From Thermoleophilia bacterium (GTDB lineage Bacteria > Actinomycetota > Thermoleophilia > Gaiellales > F1-60-MAGs149), in assembly GCA_009694475.1 (NCBI GenBank), contig SHUX01000005.1:1-39983 (forward strand): 39,983 bases of DNA, written 5' to 3'. Position numbers and translations under genes: made by a program. Shown piece after piece: positions 1 to 7,192 of the stretch; position 1 is the first letter of the stretch, and the number at the start of each line of letters is the position of its first letter. The notes beneath the pieces are model-generated. The model ran no database searches, was not told the DNA's origin, and worked only from the letters and a program-made list of their open reading frames with translations.

Positions 1-2
1 GT

Positions 3-890
3 GGCGGCATCAAGGCGAGTGTCAGCCTGACGCGTGAGGCCACAGAAGACGAGCTCGTCGCCAGTGCCACCACGCGACTCGAGACAATGCTGCGCCTCGG
101 CACTACCACCGCCGAGATCAAATCGGGCTACGGCCTCAGTGCCGAGCACGAACTCCGCATGCTGCGCGTCGCCAAGGCCGCCGGCAAGCAGGCCGGTGTG
201 CGCGTGCTGACAACCTGCCTCGCACTCCATTCGACGCCACCCGAGGCCGAGTCGCCCGCTGCCTACGTGGACTATGCGATCGCAGAGATCCTGCCCGCCT
301 GCGCCGAATTGGCCGACGCCGCCGACGTATTCCTCGAGCGCGGCGTCTTCGATGTCGACCAGTCGCGACGATTCCTGCTGGCCGCCCGCGAGCACGGACT
401 ACGACTGCGCCTCCACGGCGACCAGTTCTCCTCGATGGGCGCAATCCCGCTGGCAATCGAACTCGGCGCTGCGTCCGTCGACCACCTCGAGGCAACAGGC
501 CCAGAAGGCATCAAGCAACTAGCCGCATCGAACGTGATCGCCGTTGGCCTGCCTGTCGCCGCACTGACACTCAAGTGCCCAATGCCTCCACTCCGCGCCC
601 TGATCGACGCTGGCGCCCGCGTGGCCCTCGCGACCGACGCGAACCCGGGCTCCGCACCGTGCCTGTCACTCCCGACCACGATGCATCTTGCCTGTAGCCA
701 GATGGGGTTGTCGTGCGCTGAGGCGCTGCAAGCCGCGACGGCCGGCGGCGCCGCCGTGCTCGGCCTCGACGACGAGGTCGGTCGCCTCGCCGTCGGTTTC
801 AAGGCCGACGTCGTGTTGGTCGACAATCCCGACTGGCGTGCCCTGATCGCGCAGCTCGGCGCGGAACCAGCCCGCGTCATTCGCGCGTAG
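3..890 (+). CDS. hutI: Imidazolonepropionase, 5'-truncated by the window edge
   Basis: The enzyme hydrolyses 4-imidazolone-5-propionate to N-formimino-L-glutamate, the third step of histidine degradation in the cytosol. The frame is open from base 3, so the N-terminal part with the first metal-binding HxH lies upstream. Seen here: a GGIK...TRLETMLRLGTTTAEIKSGYGL block typical of HutI, then RLHGDQF, SVDHLEA and ATDANPG, which carry the His/Asp residues of this amidohydrolase family (family knowledge). The in-frame ATG at base 87 is internal and not the real start. Any other hut genes would be to the left. It is convergent with the ABC exporter, with 2 bases between the stop codons. Confidence 0.93.
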   Translation, partial: GGIKASVSLTREATEDELVASATTRLETMLRLGTTTAEIKSGYGLSAEHELRMLRVAKAAGKQAGVRVLTTCLALHSTPPEAESPAAYVDYAIAEILPACAELADAADVFLERGVFDVDQSRRFLLAAREHGLRLRLHGDQFSSMGAIPLAIELGAASVDHLEATGPEGIKQLAASNVIAVGLPVAALTLKCPMPPLRALIDAGARVALATDANPGSAPCLSLPTTMHLACSQMGLSCAEALQAATAGGAAVLGLDDEVGRLAVGFKADVVLVDNPDWRALIAQLGAEPARVIRA

Positions 891-892
891 CG

Positions 893-2725
893 CTATAGGT
901 CCACAGTGACACCGAGCGAGTCGCGCGCGACGAGTTCGGCATAGCGACCGCCTTGGGCGATCAGTTCGACATGCGTACCGCGCTCAACGATTGCGCCGTC
1001 GTCGAGCACAAGAATCTGATCTGCATCGCGCACTGTCGAGAGGCGATGGGCAATCGTGATCGTCGTTCGCCCCTCGGCCAATGCATCGAGCGCCTCCTGT
1101 ACCTGGCGCTCGGTATCAACATCCAGCGCACTTGTCGCCTCGTCCAGCAACAAGATCGGTGGGTTACGCAGGACGGTGCGGGCGATTGCAATGCGCTGCT
1201 TCTCACCACCTGAAAAGCGATAGCCGCGCTCGCCAACGACCGTCTCGTAGCCCCTAGGCAGCCCCGCGATGTGATCGTGGATGCGCGCCGCGCGACAGGC
1301 GTCCTCGATCTCAGTATCGGTCGCCTCGGGGTGCGCAAAGCGGAGGTTCTCACGCACGGTGGCGTGGAAGAGATACGTCTCTTGGCTGACCACACCGACG
1401 AGATCGGCAAGCGACGCGAACGAGACATCCTTGACATCGACACCGTCGATGCGAACAGACCCACGCTCGGCGTCATAGAGGCGCGCCACGAGATAGCCCA
1501 GCGTCGTCTTACCCGAACCCGTCTCACCGACCAGGGCGGTGCGAGTGCCCGGCGCAGCCAGGAAGGTCGCGCCGCTGACCGTCCACGTGCCTGCAGGCTC
1601 GTAGCGGAACCAGACGTCAGCGAACGAAACCTCGCCACGCACATCCTCGCGCCGCAACTCCTGCGACCCGGAATGCTCATCGATATCGACCTTGAGATCG
1701 AGATACTCAAAGATGCGATCAAACAGGGCCAGTGACGCCTGCACGTCGATACCGACCGACAGCAGCGCGCCGACGGGGAAGAAAATGCGCGTCTGGATCG
1801 TCGCGAAGGCGACCAGCGTACCGACGCTGACTGCGCCAAGCCCATTGGCAATCGACCAACCACCGGCCCAGTAGACCAGCGCCGGCAAGATCGCGAACGA
1901 CGCGCTAATCGTCGCCATCACCCAACGACCCGCCATCCGCTGGCGTACCTCCAGCTCGGCGAGCTCGCGCGACTCCTCGCGGAACCGCTCGGCAAGCTCG
2001 GGGCCGCGCCCCATCGTCTTGCCGAGCAAAACCCCCGAGACACTCAGCGACTCCTGCACGAGTGACGAGATATCCGCCAGCGTTTTCTGCCGCTCCGTCG
2101 CCAACTTGCGCCGCTCGACACCGACGCGGCGCGTCAACAGGACGAAGAACGGCACCAGCACGAGCGAGAGGATCGCCAGACGCCAGTCGAGCAGAAACAT
2201 CGCGACAATCGCCGCCAGCACCGTCGTAACGTTCGAAACTACCGACGTCGCCGTCGACGTAACGACATCGTCGACGCCGCCAATATCGTTCGAGATCCGT
2301 GACTGCACCTCACCCGTGCGCGTGCGCGTGAAGAACGCGAGTGACTGGCGCTGCAGGTGCTCGTAGACGTCGGCCCGCAACTCGTGCATGACCTCTTGGC
2401 CGACACGATTCGACAGGTACGTCTGAGCGACACCGAGGATGCCGACGATGATGGCGATCGCGATCATGCCGCCCGCAAGCCACGCCAGTAGCGTTGTGTT
2501 GTTGGTCGGGATCGCATTGTCGATCACGTCGCGCAACAGGAACGCGGGCACCATGCCGAGGGCACTCGAAATCATGATCAAGCCCAGTACGAGCGACAGG
2601 CGCGGCTTCTCGGGCCCGAACAGGCGGAAGACGCGCCGCAAGTTGGCGCGACGAACCTCCGGGTCCTCCGGCCGCTTCGGCTTGTCACCGACGTCGAACG
2701 TTCCGTGTCTTCCGCGTGTGCTCAC
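893..2725 (-). CDS. ABC exporter, fused permease and ATPase (MsbA/MdlB type)
   Basis: A 610-residue half-transporter that would dimerise in the inner membrane and export a lipid, drug or peptide; the substrate cannot be told. The N-terminal half holds about six membrane helices (first one LVLGLIMISSALGMVPAFLL). The C-terminal ATPase has Walker A GETGSGKTT, signature FSGGEKQR, Walker B ILLLDEAT and the H-loop in TIAHRLSTV. The frame is open upstream to a TTG at 2818, but GTG at 2725 (VSTRGRHGTF) gives a usual length, and the 31 extra residues look non-conserved. No strong ribosome site is visible. It is divergent from the His-rich gene at 2865. Confidence 0.9.
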   Translation of the reverse strand: MSTRGRHGTFDVGDKPKRPEDPEVRRANLRRVFRLFGPEKPRLSLVLGLIMISSALGMVPAFLLRDVIDNAIPTNNTTLLAWLAGGMIAIAIIVGILGVAQTYLSNRVGQEVMHELRADVYEHLQRQSLAFFTRTRTGEVQSRISNDIGGVDDVVTSTATSVVSNVTTVLAAIVAMFLLDWRLAILSLVLVPFFVLLTRRVGVERRKLATERQKTLADISSLVQESLSVSGVLLGKTMGRGPELAERFREESRELAELEVRQRMAGRWVMATISASFAILPALVYWAGGWSIANGLGAVSVGTLVAFATIQTRIFFPVGALLSVGIDVQASLALFDRIFEYLDLKVDIDEHSGSQELRREDVRGEVSFADVWFRYEPAGTWTVSGATFLAAPGTRTALVGETGSGKTTLGYLVARLYDAERGSVRIDGVDVKDVSFASLADLVGVVSQETYLFHATVRENLRFAHPEATDTEIEDACRAARIHDHIAGLPRGYETVVGERGYRFSGGEKQRIAIARTVLRNPPILLLDEATSALDVDTERQVQEALDALAEGRTTITIAHRLSTVRDADQILVLDDGAIVERGTHVELIAQGGRYAELVARDSLGVTVDL

Positions 2726-2832
2726 AGTAGAGGGAACGGTAGACCCGGCCGGGATATGCCGCGACGAAAGCCGCCACCCGCCTGGATCGCGAAACACAAA
2801 ATATGAGGACGCCCACAATCTTCACCGGCAAG

Positions 2833-2858
2833 GACTCCTAGGAAAGACTCCTAGTCTT
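2833..2858. repeat. Repeated GACTCCTAG boxes in a divergent promoter region
   Basis: GACTCCTAG occurs at 2833-2841 and again at 2846-2854 (13-base period). CTAGGA and TCCTAG form an inverted repeat between them, and AAGACT/AGTCTT (2844-2858) forms another small dyad. The right half overlaps the TAGTCT -10 box of the gene at 2865, so an operator is possible. The 8-mer TCCTAGGA also occurs in the outer arms of the palindrome at 3540. Operator function is inference only. Confidence 0.4.
2852..2857 (+). promoter_or_regulatory. -10 box TAGTCT, leaderless promoter for the gene at 2865
   Basis: The hexamer ends 7 nt before the ATG, so transcription would start at or next to the start codon. It lies inside the GACTCCTAG repeat. 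No -35 box is evident. Confidence 0.5.
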
Positions 2859-2864
2859 CTGCCG

Positions 2865-3521
2865 ATGGCCTGCGACGACCCGAACTGCGAGCACGATCAC
2901 GACGAGGGTGTCAGCGATCTTGGCGGCACGCTCTATGGCGGCACGCCCGCCGCTGCCGAGCACGTCCATGGACCCGACTGCGACCACGGTGACCAGGAGG
3001 AAGGCGATGCGGCCGAGGCCGAGCGCCTTGCCGACGAGCTCGCAGAGGCAACTGCGCGGATGGCGAGCGAACTCGGCTGGGCGATTGCGCCGTTTCGTGA
3101 GCGTGCGGAGTACTTGCTCGCTGGCGCTCCTGTAGCCGTCATCTTCGAGCGCGCTGCCGATCACGCATCGACGCCAAAGCATCGCTCGGGACAACTGTCC
3201 GCCGAACTCTTGCCCTTCCTCGTCGACGCCACTCTTAGGACTCGTGAGCGCTTGACCTACGCCGATGACGAGGACAACGCCTTTCTGATCGCGCTCGTGC
3301 TGGCCAGCTTCTACGCCGTCGAGTCGTCGCGCTCGGGTGCTCTCGGTCTCGGTCCAGAGACACGCCGCAGCCTTCCAACAGTCGAACTTCTCCGAGACGA
3401 CGATGCGATCGCCGACATCCGCGGCGTGCCCGGTTCATCGATGTTGCGCGTGATCGTGCCCGTCGAGAGCGAGGCCGACGTGGCAACCACAGCCGCCGTC
3501 CAGTTCGTCTGGCGCACCTAA
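2865..3521 (+). CDS. Hypothetical protein with His/Asp/Cys-rich N-terminus
   Basis: A 218-residue protein that I do not recognise. The first 45 residues are rich in metal-ligand types (CDDPNCEHDHDEG, then HVHGPDCDHGD). A Glu/Ala-rich, probably helical stretch follows, then a mixed domain with FLVDATLRTRERLTYADDEDNAFLIALVLASFYAV. There is no signal peptide or membrane helix, so it is probably cytosolic. The ATG at 2865 is supported by the -10 box 7 nt upstream. Earlier in-frame starts would read through the divergent promoter. It may bind a divalent metal through the N-terminus; that is inference from composition only. Confidence 0.7.
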   Translation: MACDDPNCEHDHDEGVSDLGGTLYGGTPAAAEHVHGPDCDHGDQEEGDAAEAERLADELAEATARMASELGWAIAPFRERAEYLLAGAPVAVIFERAADHASTPKHRSGQLSAELLPFLVDATLRTRERLTYADDEDNAFLIALVLASFYAVESSRSGALGLGPETRRSLPTVELLRDDDAIADIRGVPGSSMLRVIVPVESEADVATTAAVQFVWRT

Positions 3522-3539
3522 CGCGCAATCCAGGGCCGC

Positions 3540-3597
3540 TCGTGTTCCTAGGAGGACATGACAAGTGCGCACTTGTCATGTCCTCCTAGGAACACGA
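3540..3597. repeat. 58-bp perfect palindrome with no spacer (REP-like)
   Basis: Bases 3540-3568 are the exact reverse complement of 3569-3597. The central part is GACAAGTGC/GCACTTGTC and the arms carry CCTAGGAGGACATGA/TCATGTCCTCCTAGG. It starts 18 bases after the stop of the gene at 2865 and ends 6 bases before the acs -10 box. As RNA from the upstream gene it would fold into a stem of up to 29 bp without a U-tract. As DNA it covers the -35 region of acs. GACAT/ATGTC sits at the same distance from the centre as in the palindromes at 7143 and 39145. Confidence 0.9.
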
Positions 3598-3603
3598 AAC
3601 GAG

Positions 3604-3609
3604 TAGAAT
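3604..3609 (+). promoter_or_regulatory. -10 box TAGAAT, leaderless promoter for acs-like gene
   Basis: The hexamer lies 5 nt before the ATG at 3615. The -35 region (about 3581-3586) lies in the right arm of the 58-bp palindrome, so the palindrome could modulate this promoter. Confidence 0.55.
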
Positions 3610-3614
3610 GCGCT

Positions 3615-5513
3615 ATGAGCGAGAGTGAACTTCAGCGACTGCAGCGCGAGGCGCGCGAAGACCCTTCCGCTTTCTGGGGTCGCGAGGCAGCCGACCTGCC
3701 ATGGTTCTCGCCATGGGAGTCCGTGCTCGACTGGACACCACCGACCTTTACCTGGTTCAAAGGCGCGACCACAAACCTGACCTACGCGTGTCTGGATCGA
3801 CACATCGCGAGTGGCCATGGTGACCGGCCGGCACTGATCTGGCTGCGCGAGGACGGCGCCGAGCGGCGCCTCTCCTACGCCGAGTTGTTGCACGAGGTCG
3901 AACGCGTAGCCGCCGCGCTGCGCGCCCTCGGTATTGGGCACGGCGACCGCGTCACGATTTCGATGCCCGTCAGTGTCGAGGCGATTGCCCTGATGCTCGC
4001 CTGTGCACGGATCGGCGCAATCCACAGCGTCGTCTTCGCTGGCTTCGGCGAGGGTGCGCTCGGCCAGCGCATCCGACTGTCGGGCTCGAAGGCCGTCTTC
4101 GTCTCCGACTCGACGCGTCGGCGCGGCAAGGTCCTGCCACTCAAGCACATCGTCGATAACACGCTGGCCACGGGCGACCACGCTGTTGAGCACGTGATCG
4201 TCCAACGCCGCGAGCCCGATGCCGCCCCCGCCGGTGACGGCGAAGTTGACTGGGACGACTTTCTTGCCTCCGGCGCGAGCGAAAGCGGCACATACGCCGA
4301 GTTGGCTGCCACTGATCCGGTCTTCATCCTCGCCACCAGCGGCACAACCGCAACGCCAAAACTCGTGGTGCACGTCCACGGCGGCTACATGGCAGGCCTC
4401 GAGACGATGGGACGTTGGGTCTATGGACTCGATCGTAATGACATCTGGTGGTCGACCAGCGACATTGGTTGGATCGTTGGCCACTCGTACATCGTCTACG
4501 GGCCGCTGCTTGCGGGTGCGGCCACCATCGCTTTCGAAGGGTCGCTCGACTACCCCGGCCCCGACACGCTATTTCGACTTATCGCCCAAGAGCGAGTGAC
4601 CGGCCTCTTCACGGCACCGACCGCCGTGCGGATGCTGATGCAATACGGTACTGAGCCCGCCGAAGGCCATGACCTCTCGAGCCTCGCCCGCGTCTTCTGT
4701 GCCGGCGAAACACTCAATCCGCCGGCCTGGAAATGGCTGCAGCAGGATGTGCTCGGCGACCGCACCCCTGTCATCGACCACATGTGGCAGACCGAAACGG
4801 GTGTGCCACTCTTCGCCAACCCGTGGGGGCTTGGCCTCGAGGAAATTCGGCCTGGCTCCGGCGGCCTGCCCATGCCCGGTTGGGATGTTGCGATCGTCGA
4901 CCCCCAGACGCACGAGGACCTCGCGACGGGGCAGACCGGGATGATGATCGTGCGCCAGCCCTTCCCGTCACTGACGGCGACAATCTGGGGCGACCCTGAG
5001 CGCTACGCAAAAGACTATTGGTCACGTGTGCCCGACGTTTACACGAGTGGTGATGCCTGTCGCTTCGACGAGGCTGGCTACGCCTGGTTTAGTGGCCGAG
5101 CCGACGAGGTGATCAAGATCGCCGCGCATCGCATCGGTACCGTTGAGGTCGAGACCGCGTTCCTCCACCACCCCGCCGTTGCCGAGGCAGGCGCGACCGG
5201 CCAGCCCGACGAGTTGCGCGGCGAGATCGTGGCGGTGTTCGTCGTCCTCAAAACGGGCTTTGCCCCTTCGCTCGAGTTGGAGCAGGAATTGCGTGCGACA
5301 GTGCGTGAGGTGCTCGGACCGGTGGCGGTGATCGGCGATCTGCGCTTCGTTTCGAGTCTGCCCAAAACACGCAGTGGCAAGATCATGCGGCGCGTCCTCA
5401 AGGCCGTCGTGATGGGCGTCGATGTTGGTGACGTCTCGACGATCGAGAATGAGGGCTCTGTCGGCGACGCCCGCACCGCCTTTGCTCAACTGCAGGCCGA
5501 GACTGGCGCGTAG
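3615..5513 (+). CDS. Acetyl-CoA synthetase-family AMP-forming acyl-CoA ligase
   Basis: A 632-residue enzyme of the acetate/propionate-CoA ligase family that converts a short acid, ATP and CoA to acyl-CoA, AMP and PPi in the cytosol. Motifs in order: IHSVVFAGF; the ATP loop TSGTTATPK, where the usual TSGSTGxPKG is altered; SDIGWIVGHSYIVYGPL; MWQTETG; YTSGDACRFDEAGYAWFSGRADEVIK; and C-terminal KTRSGKIMRR with the catalytic lysine. The Trp of WQTETG matches the residue that narrows the pocket for acetate in Acs (family knowledge), so acetate is a reasonable but unproven substrate. ATG 3615 is fixed by the -10 box; the frame is open further left only through the palindrome. Confidence 0.88.
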   Translation: MSESELQRLQREAREDPSAFWGREAADLPWFSPWESVLDWTPPTFTWFKGATTNLTYACLDRHIASGHGDRPALIWLREDGAERRLSYAELLHEVERVAAALRALGIGHGDRVTISMPVSVEAIALMLACARIGAIHSVVFAGFGEGALGQRIRLSGSKAVFVSDSTRRRGKVLPLKHIVDNTLATGDHAVEHVIVQRREPDAAPAGDGEVDWDDFLASGASESGTYAELAATDPVFILATSGTTATPKLVVHVHGGYMAGLETMGRWVYGLDRNDIWWSTSDIGWIVGHSYIVYGPLLAGAATIAFEGSLDYPGPDTLFRLIAQERVTGLFTAPTAVRMLMQYGTEPAEGHDLSSLARVFCAGETLNPPAWKWLQQDVLGDRTPVIDHMWQTETGVPLFANPWGLGLEEIRPGSGGLPMPGWDVAIVDPQTHEDLATGQTGMMIVRQPFPSLTATIWGDPERYAKDYWSRVPDVYTSGDACRFDEAGYAWFSGRADEVIKIAAHRIGTVEVETAFLHHPAVAEAGATGQPDELRGEIVAVFVVLKTGFAPSLELEQELRATVREVLGPVAVIGDLRFVSSLPKTRSGKIMRRVLKAVVMGVDVGDVSTIENEGSVGDARTAFAQLQAETGA

Positions 5514-5516
5514 CGC

Positions 5517-5819
5517 CTAGGTGTCGCGGTCGGCGACAAGGTCCGAGAAGACGCAAAACGAGCCATCGGCACCAGTGGCGTGCACATCGACCTTATCGAT
5601 CGCCTCGTACACGCCGACACCTACCATCGTCATCTGCAAGCGCCCAAGAAATCCAGTCTTACGCCCCACGTGGAGTGGCACGGTAAAAACGAGTGCGCCA
5701 TCGACGACATCGAAGTCGACGCTCTCCGTCATCTGCTTGCCATTGACGAAGACCATCAGCGCGCCGTCTGCCCCGTCCGGCAGGAGGACGCGATGGCCGG
5801 TAGGAACTTCCTCACTCAT
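5517..5819 (-). CDS. Small hypothetical protein, beta-rich
   Basis: A 100-residue protein of unknown function. The pattern is alternating hydrophobic beta strands with glycine turns (HRVLLPDGADGALMVFVNGK, then DGALVFTVPLHV and LQMTMVGVGVYEAID). No signal peptide or catalytic motif is seen. The start is supported by a TACGAT hexamer 6 nt upstream. It converges on the acs-like gene with 3 bases between the stops, where GGCGC-GTA-GCGCC could form a small hairpin. Confidence 0.65.
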   Translation of the reverse strand: MSEEVPTGHRVLLPDGADGALMVFVNGKQMTESVDFDVVDGALVFTVPLHVGRKTGFLGRLQMTMVGVGVYEAIDKVDVHATGADGSFCVFSDLVADRDT

Positions 5820-5825
5820 ACCCGC

Positions 5826-5831
5826 ATCGTA
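5826..5831 (-). promoter_or_regulatory. -10 box TACGAT (minus strand), leaderless promoter
   Basis: It lies 6 nt upstream of the ATG at 5819 on the minus strand. It is one half of a short divergent promoter region with the PHP gene. Confidence 0.5.
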
Positions 5832-5858
5832 GGCAGTTTTCTACGCCGTGAGGCCAAG

Positions 5859-5864
5859 TAGGAT
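5859..5864 (+). promoter_or_regulatory. -10 box TAGGAT, leaderless promoter for PHP gene
   Basis: It lies 6 nt upstream of the GTG at 5871. This supports the GTG as both start codon and transcription start. Confidence 0.55.
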
Positions 5865-5870
5865 AAGGGT

Positions 5871-6752
5871 GTGACACCGTCCACTGTTGATCTTCACTCG
5901 CATTCGACAGCATCGGATGGTGATCATTCCGCGAGTTTCGTGGTCGAACTGGCTGCTCAACGCGGCGTTGAGGTGCTGGCCCTGACGGATCACGACACGC
6001 TGCAAGGGATCGCTGAGGCGCAGGCGACCGGTGCCGAGCATGGTGTCCACGTTGTTGCTGGTATCGAATTGTCTGCCAAGTACAGCGCGGGTCAGTGTCA
6101 CCTGCTGGCCTGGCTGCCGAGTCCTGTGCCTGAGGAGTTCCGCGTCTGGACCACGTCGCGCGAGATCGATCGCGAGCGCCGGGCAGAGGAGATGGTCCGG
6201 CGTCTCAACGAGCAGGGCTTCGAGATCACGTGGGAGGATGTGCGCGCCCGCGCCGTCGGCAACCTTGGGCGTCCGCACGTTGCTGACACGCTGGTCGCGG
6301 CCGGCCACTGCAGCGATCGCAGCGACGCCTTTGATCGTCTGATCGGTCGTGGTTGCAGTGCCTATGTGGAAAGTGGCAAGGTCGCGCCGGAGGCCGCGAT
6401 TGAGCGAGCGGTTGCGGCGGGCGCCCTCGTCTCGCTCGCTCATCCCTATACGCTCGAGCTCGAGGGCCAGCCGTTGAGTGATTTCGTGGCGCGTTTAGCG
6501 GCGGCCGGCCTCGGCGCGTTGGAGGCCCACCGTGGCGATCAGGACGCTGCACGACAGGCCGAGTATTGCGCGCTTGCGGAACGTCATGGGCTACTCGCCT
6601 CGGCTGGTTCGGACTTTCATGCGCTCGCGTTGGAGGGCGGAGCACGAGGGAAACGCAAGCTTGGCCGGACCGGCACTCCAGGTCTTTCCCCGGAGGCGCG
6701 TGAGCGCTTGCTCAGCCGCCTACCCGGCGTACCCGCAAGCCTTGTGCGGTGA
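5871..6752 (+). CDS. PHP-domain phosphoesterase (YciV/TrpH-like)
   Basis: A 293-residue metal-dependent phosphoesterase. Characterised relatives act as 3',5'-nucleoside bisphosphate phosphatases or 5'-3' exoribonucleases on small RNAs (family knowledge). Metal-ligand motifs in order: DLHSHSTASDGDHS, LTDHDTLQG, GIELSA, AGQCHLLAWL, SLAHPYT and AGSDFHA, so all PHP motifs appear intact. The GTG start is supported by the -10 box. The 3' end overlaps the opposing SUI1 gene by 41 bases. Confidence 0.87.
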   Translation: MTPSTVDLHSHSTASDGDHSASFVVELAAQRGVEVLALTDHDTLQGIAEAQATGAEHGVHVVAGIELSAKYSAGQCHLLAWLPSPVPEEFRVWTTSREIDRERRAEEMVRRLNEQGFEITWEDVRARAVGNLGRPHVADTLVAAGHCSDRSDAFDRLIGRGCSAYVESGKVAPEAAIERAVAAGALVSLAHPYTLELEGQPLSDFVARLAAAGLGALEAHRGDQDAARQAEYCALAERHGLLASAGSDFHALALEGGARGKRKLGRTGTPGLSPEARERLLSRLPGVPASLVR

Positions 6753-7047
6753 GATGTTCGATCAGGCGCTCGGCATGATCGCCCTGCACTTCGACCGCGC
6801 CTTCGCGTAGAGCGCCACCTGCGCCGCAGAGTTTCTTGAGGTCTTTGAGCCACGTCTTGGTGTCGCCTGGCAATCCCGTCACGAGCGTCACCCAGCCTGC
6901 ACCACGTCCACCCCGCCGACGCTCGACACGTACGACGCCGTCTGCGGGATGCCCTTGAGCCGCCCCGGGTGCACCCGTCGCACCCATCCGCTGCCGCTTC
7001 CCACTGCGGCGTAGATCGCCGTCTTCTGTCGAATAAACCCGCGTCAT
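6712..7047 (-). CDS. SUI1/YciH-family translation initiation factor
   Basis: A 111-residue homologue of bacterial YciH and eukaryotic/archaeal eIF1. It begins MTRVYSTEDGDLR, like YciH proteins that start with a VYST motif. The SUI1 core has VVRVERRRGGRGAGWVTLVTGL, LKKLCGAGGALREGAVEVQGDH and a C-terminal GLRVRRVGG. In E. coli YciH influences start-site fidelity and translation under stress; the role here is inferred. An ACTCTA (TAGAGT on the minus strand) hexamer lies 9 nt upstream. The last 41 bases are antisense to the end of the PHP gene. Confidence 0.9.
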   Translation of the reverse strand: MTRVYSTEDGDLRRSGKRQRMGATGAPGAAQGHPADGVVRVERRRGGRGAGWVTLVTGLPGDTKTWLKDLKKLCGAGGALREGAVEVQGDHAERLIEHLTAQGLRVRRVGG

Positions 7048-7056
7048 ACCTGAGAG

Positions 7057-7062
7057 ACTCTA
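7057..7062 (-). promoter_or_regulatory. -10 box TAGAGT (minus strand) for SUI1 gene
   Basis: It ends 9 nt upstream of the ATG at 7047, slightly further than the 5-7 nt of its neighbours. The predicted leader is therefore absent or only 2-3 nt. Confidence 0.4.
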
Positions 7063-7142
7063 CGCGTCCAACTCCACCCGCCTCGCACGAGCCAACGCGC
7101 GAAGCCGCCAACGCTTGTCTGGCCTCTATGCGCAGAGCAGGA

Positions 7143-7176
7143 AGCGACATTTTGGGCCCGGGCCCAGAATGTCGCT
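7143..7176. repeat. 34-bp palindrome, REP-like, centre GGGCCCGGGCCC
   Basis: Dyad with centre between 7159 and 7160 and no spacer; one mismatch (T7152/G7167, a wobble pair in one orientation of RNA). Arms are AGCGACATTTTGGGCCC and its near complement. It shares TGGGCCC and GACAT at identical offsets with the palindrome at 39145. It lies 4 bases before the gluQ -10 box, so it spans that promoter's -35 region. Confidence 0.85.
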
Positions 7177-7180
7177 CGGG

Positions 7181-7186
7181 TAGGCT
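7181..7186 (+). promoter_or_regulatory. -10 box TAGGCT, leaderless promoter for gluQ
   Basis: It lies 6 nt upstream of GTG 7193, directly after the 34-bp palindrome. Confidence 0.5.
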
Positions 7187-7192
7187 GGCGGG

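Noticed and set aside
5500-5520. Strong terminator between the acs-like gene and the gene at 5517
   Set aside because: Only a 5-bp GGCGC/GCGCC stem with no T-run, partly inside coding sequence.
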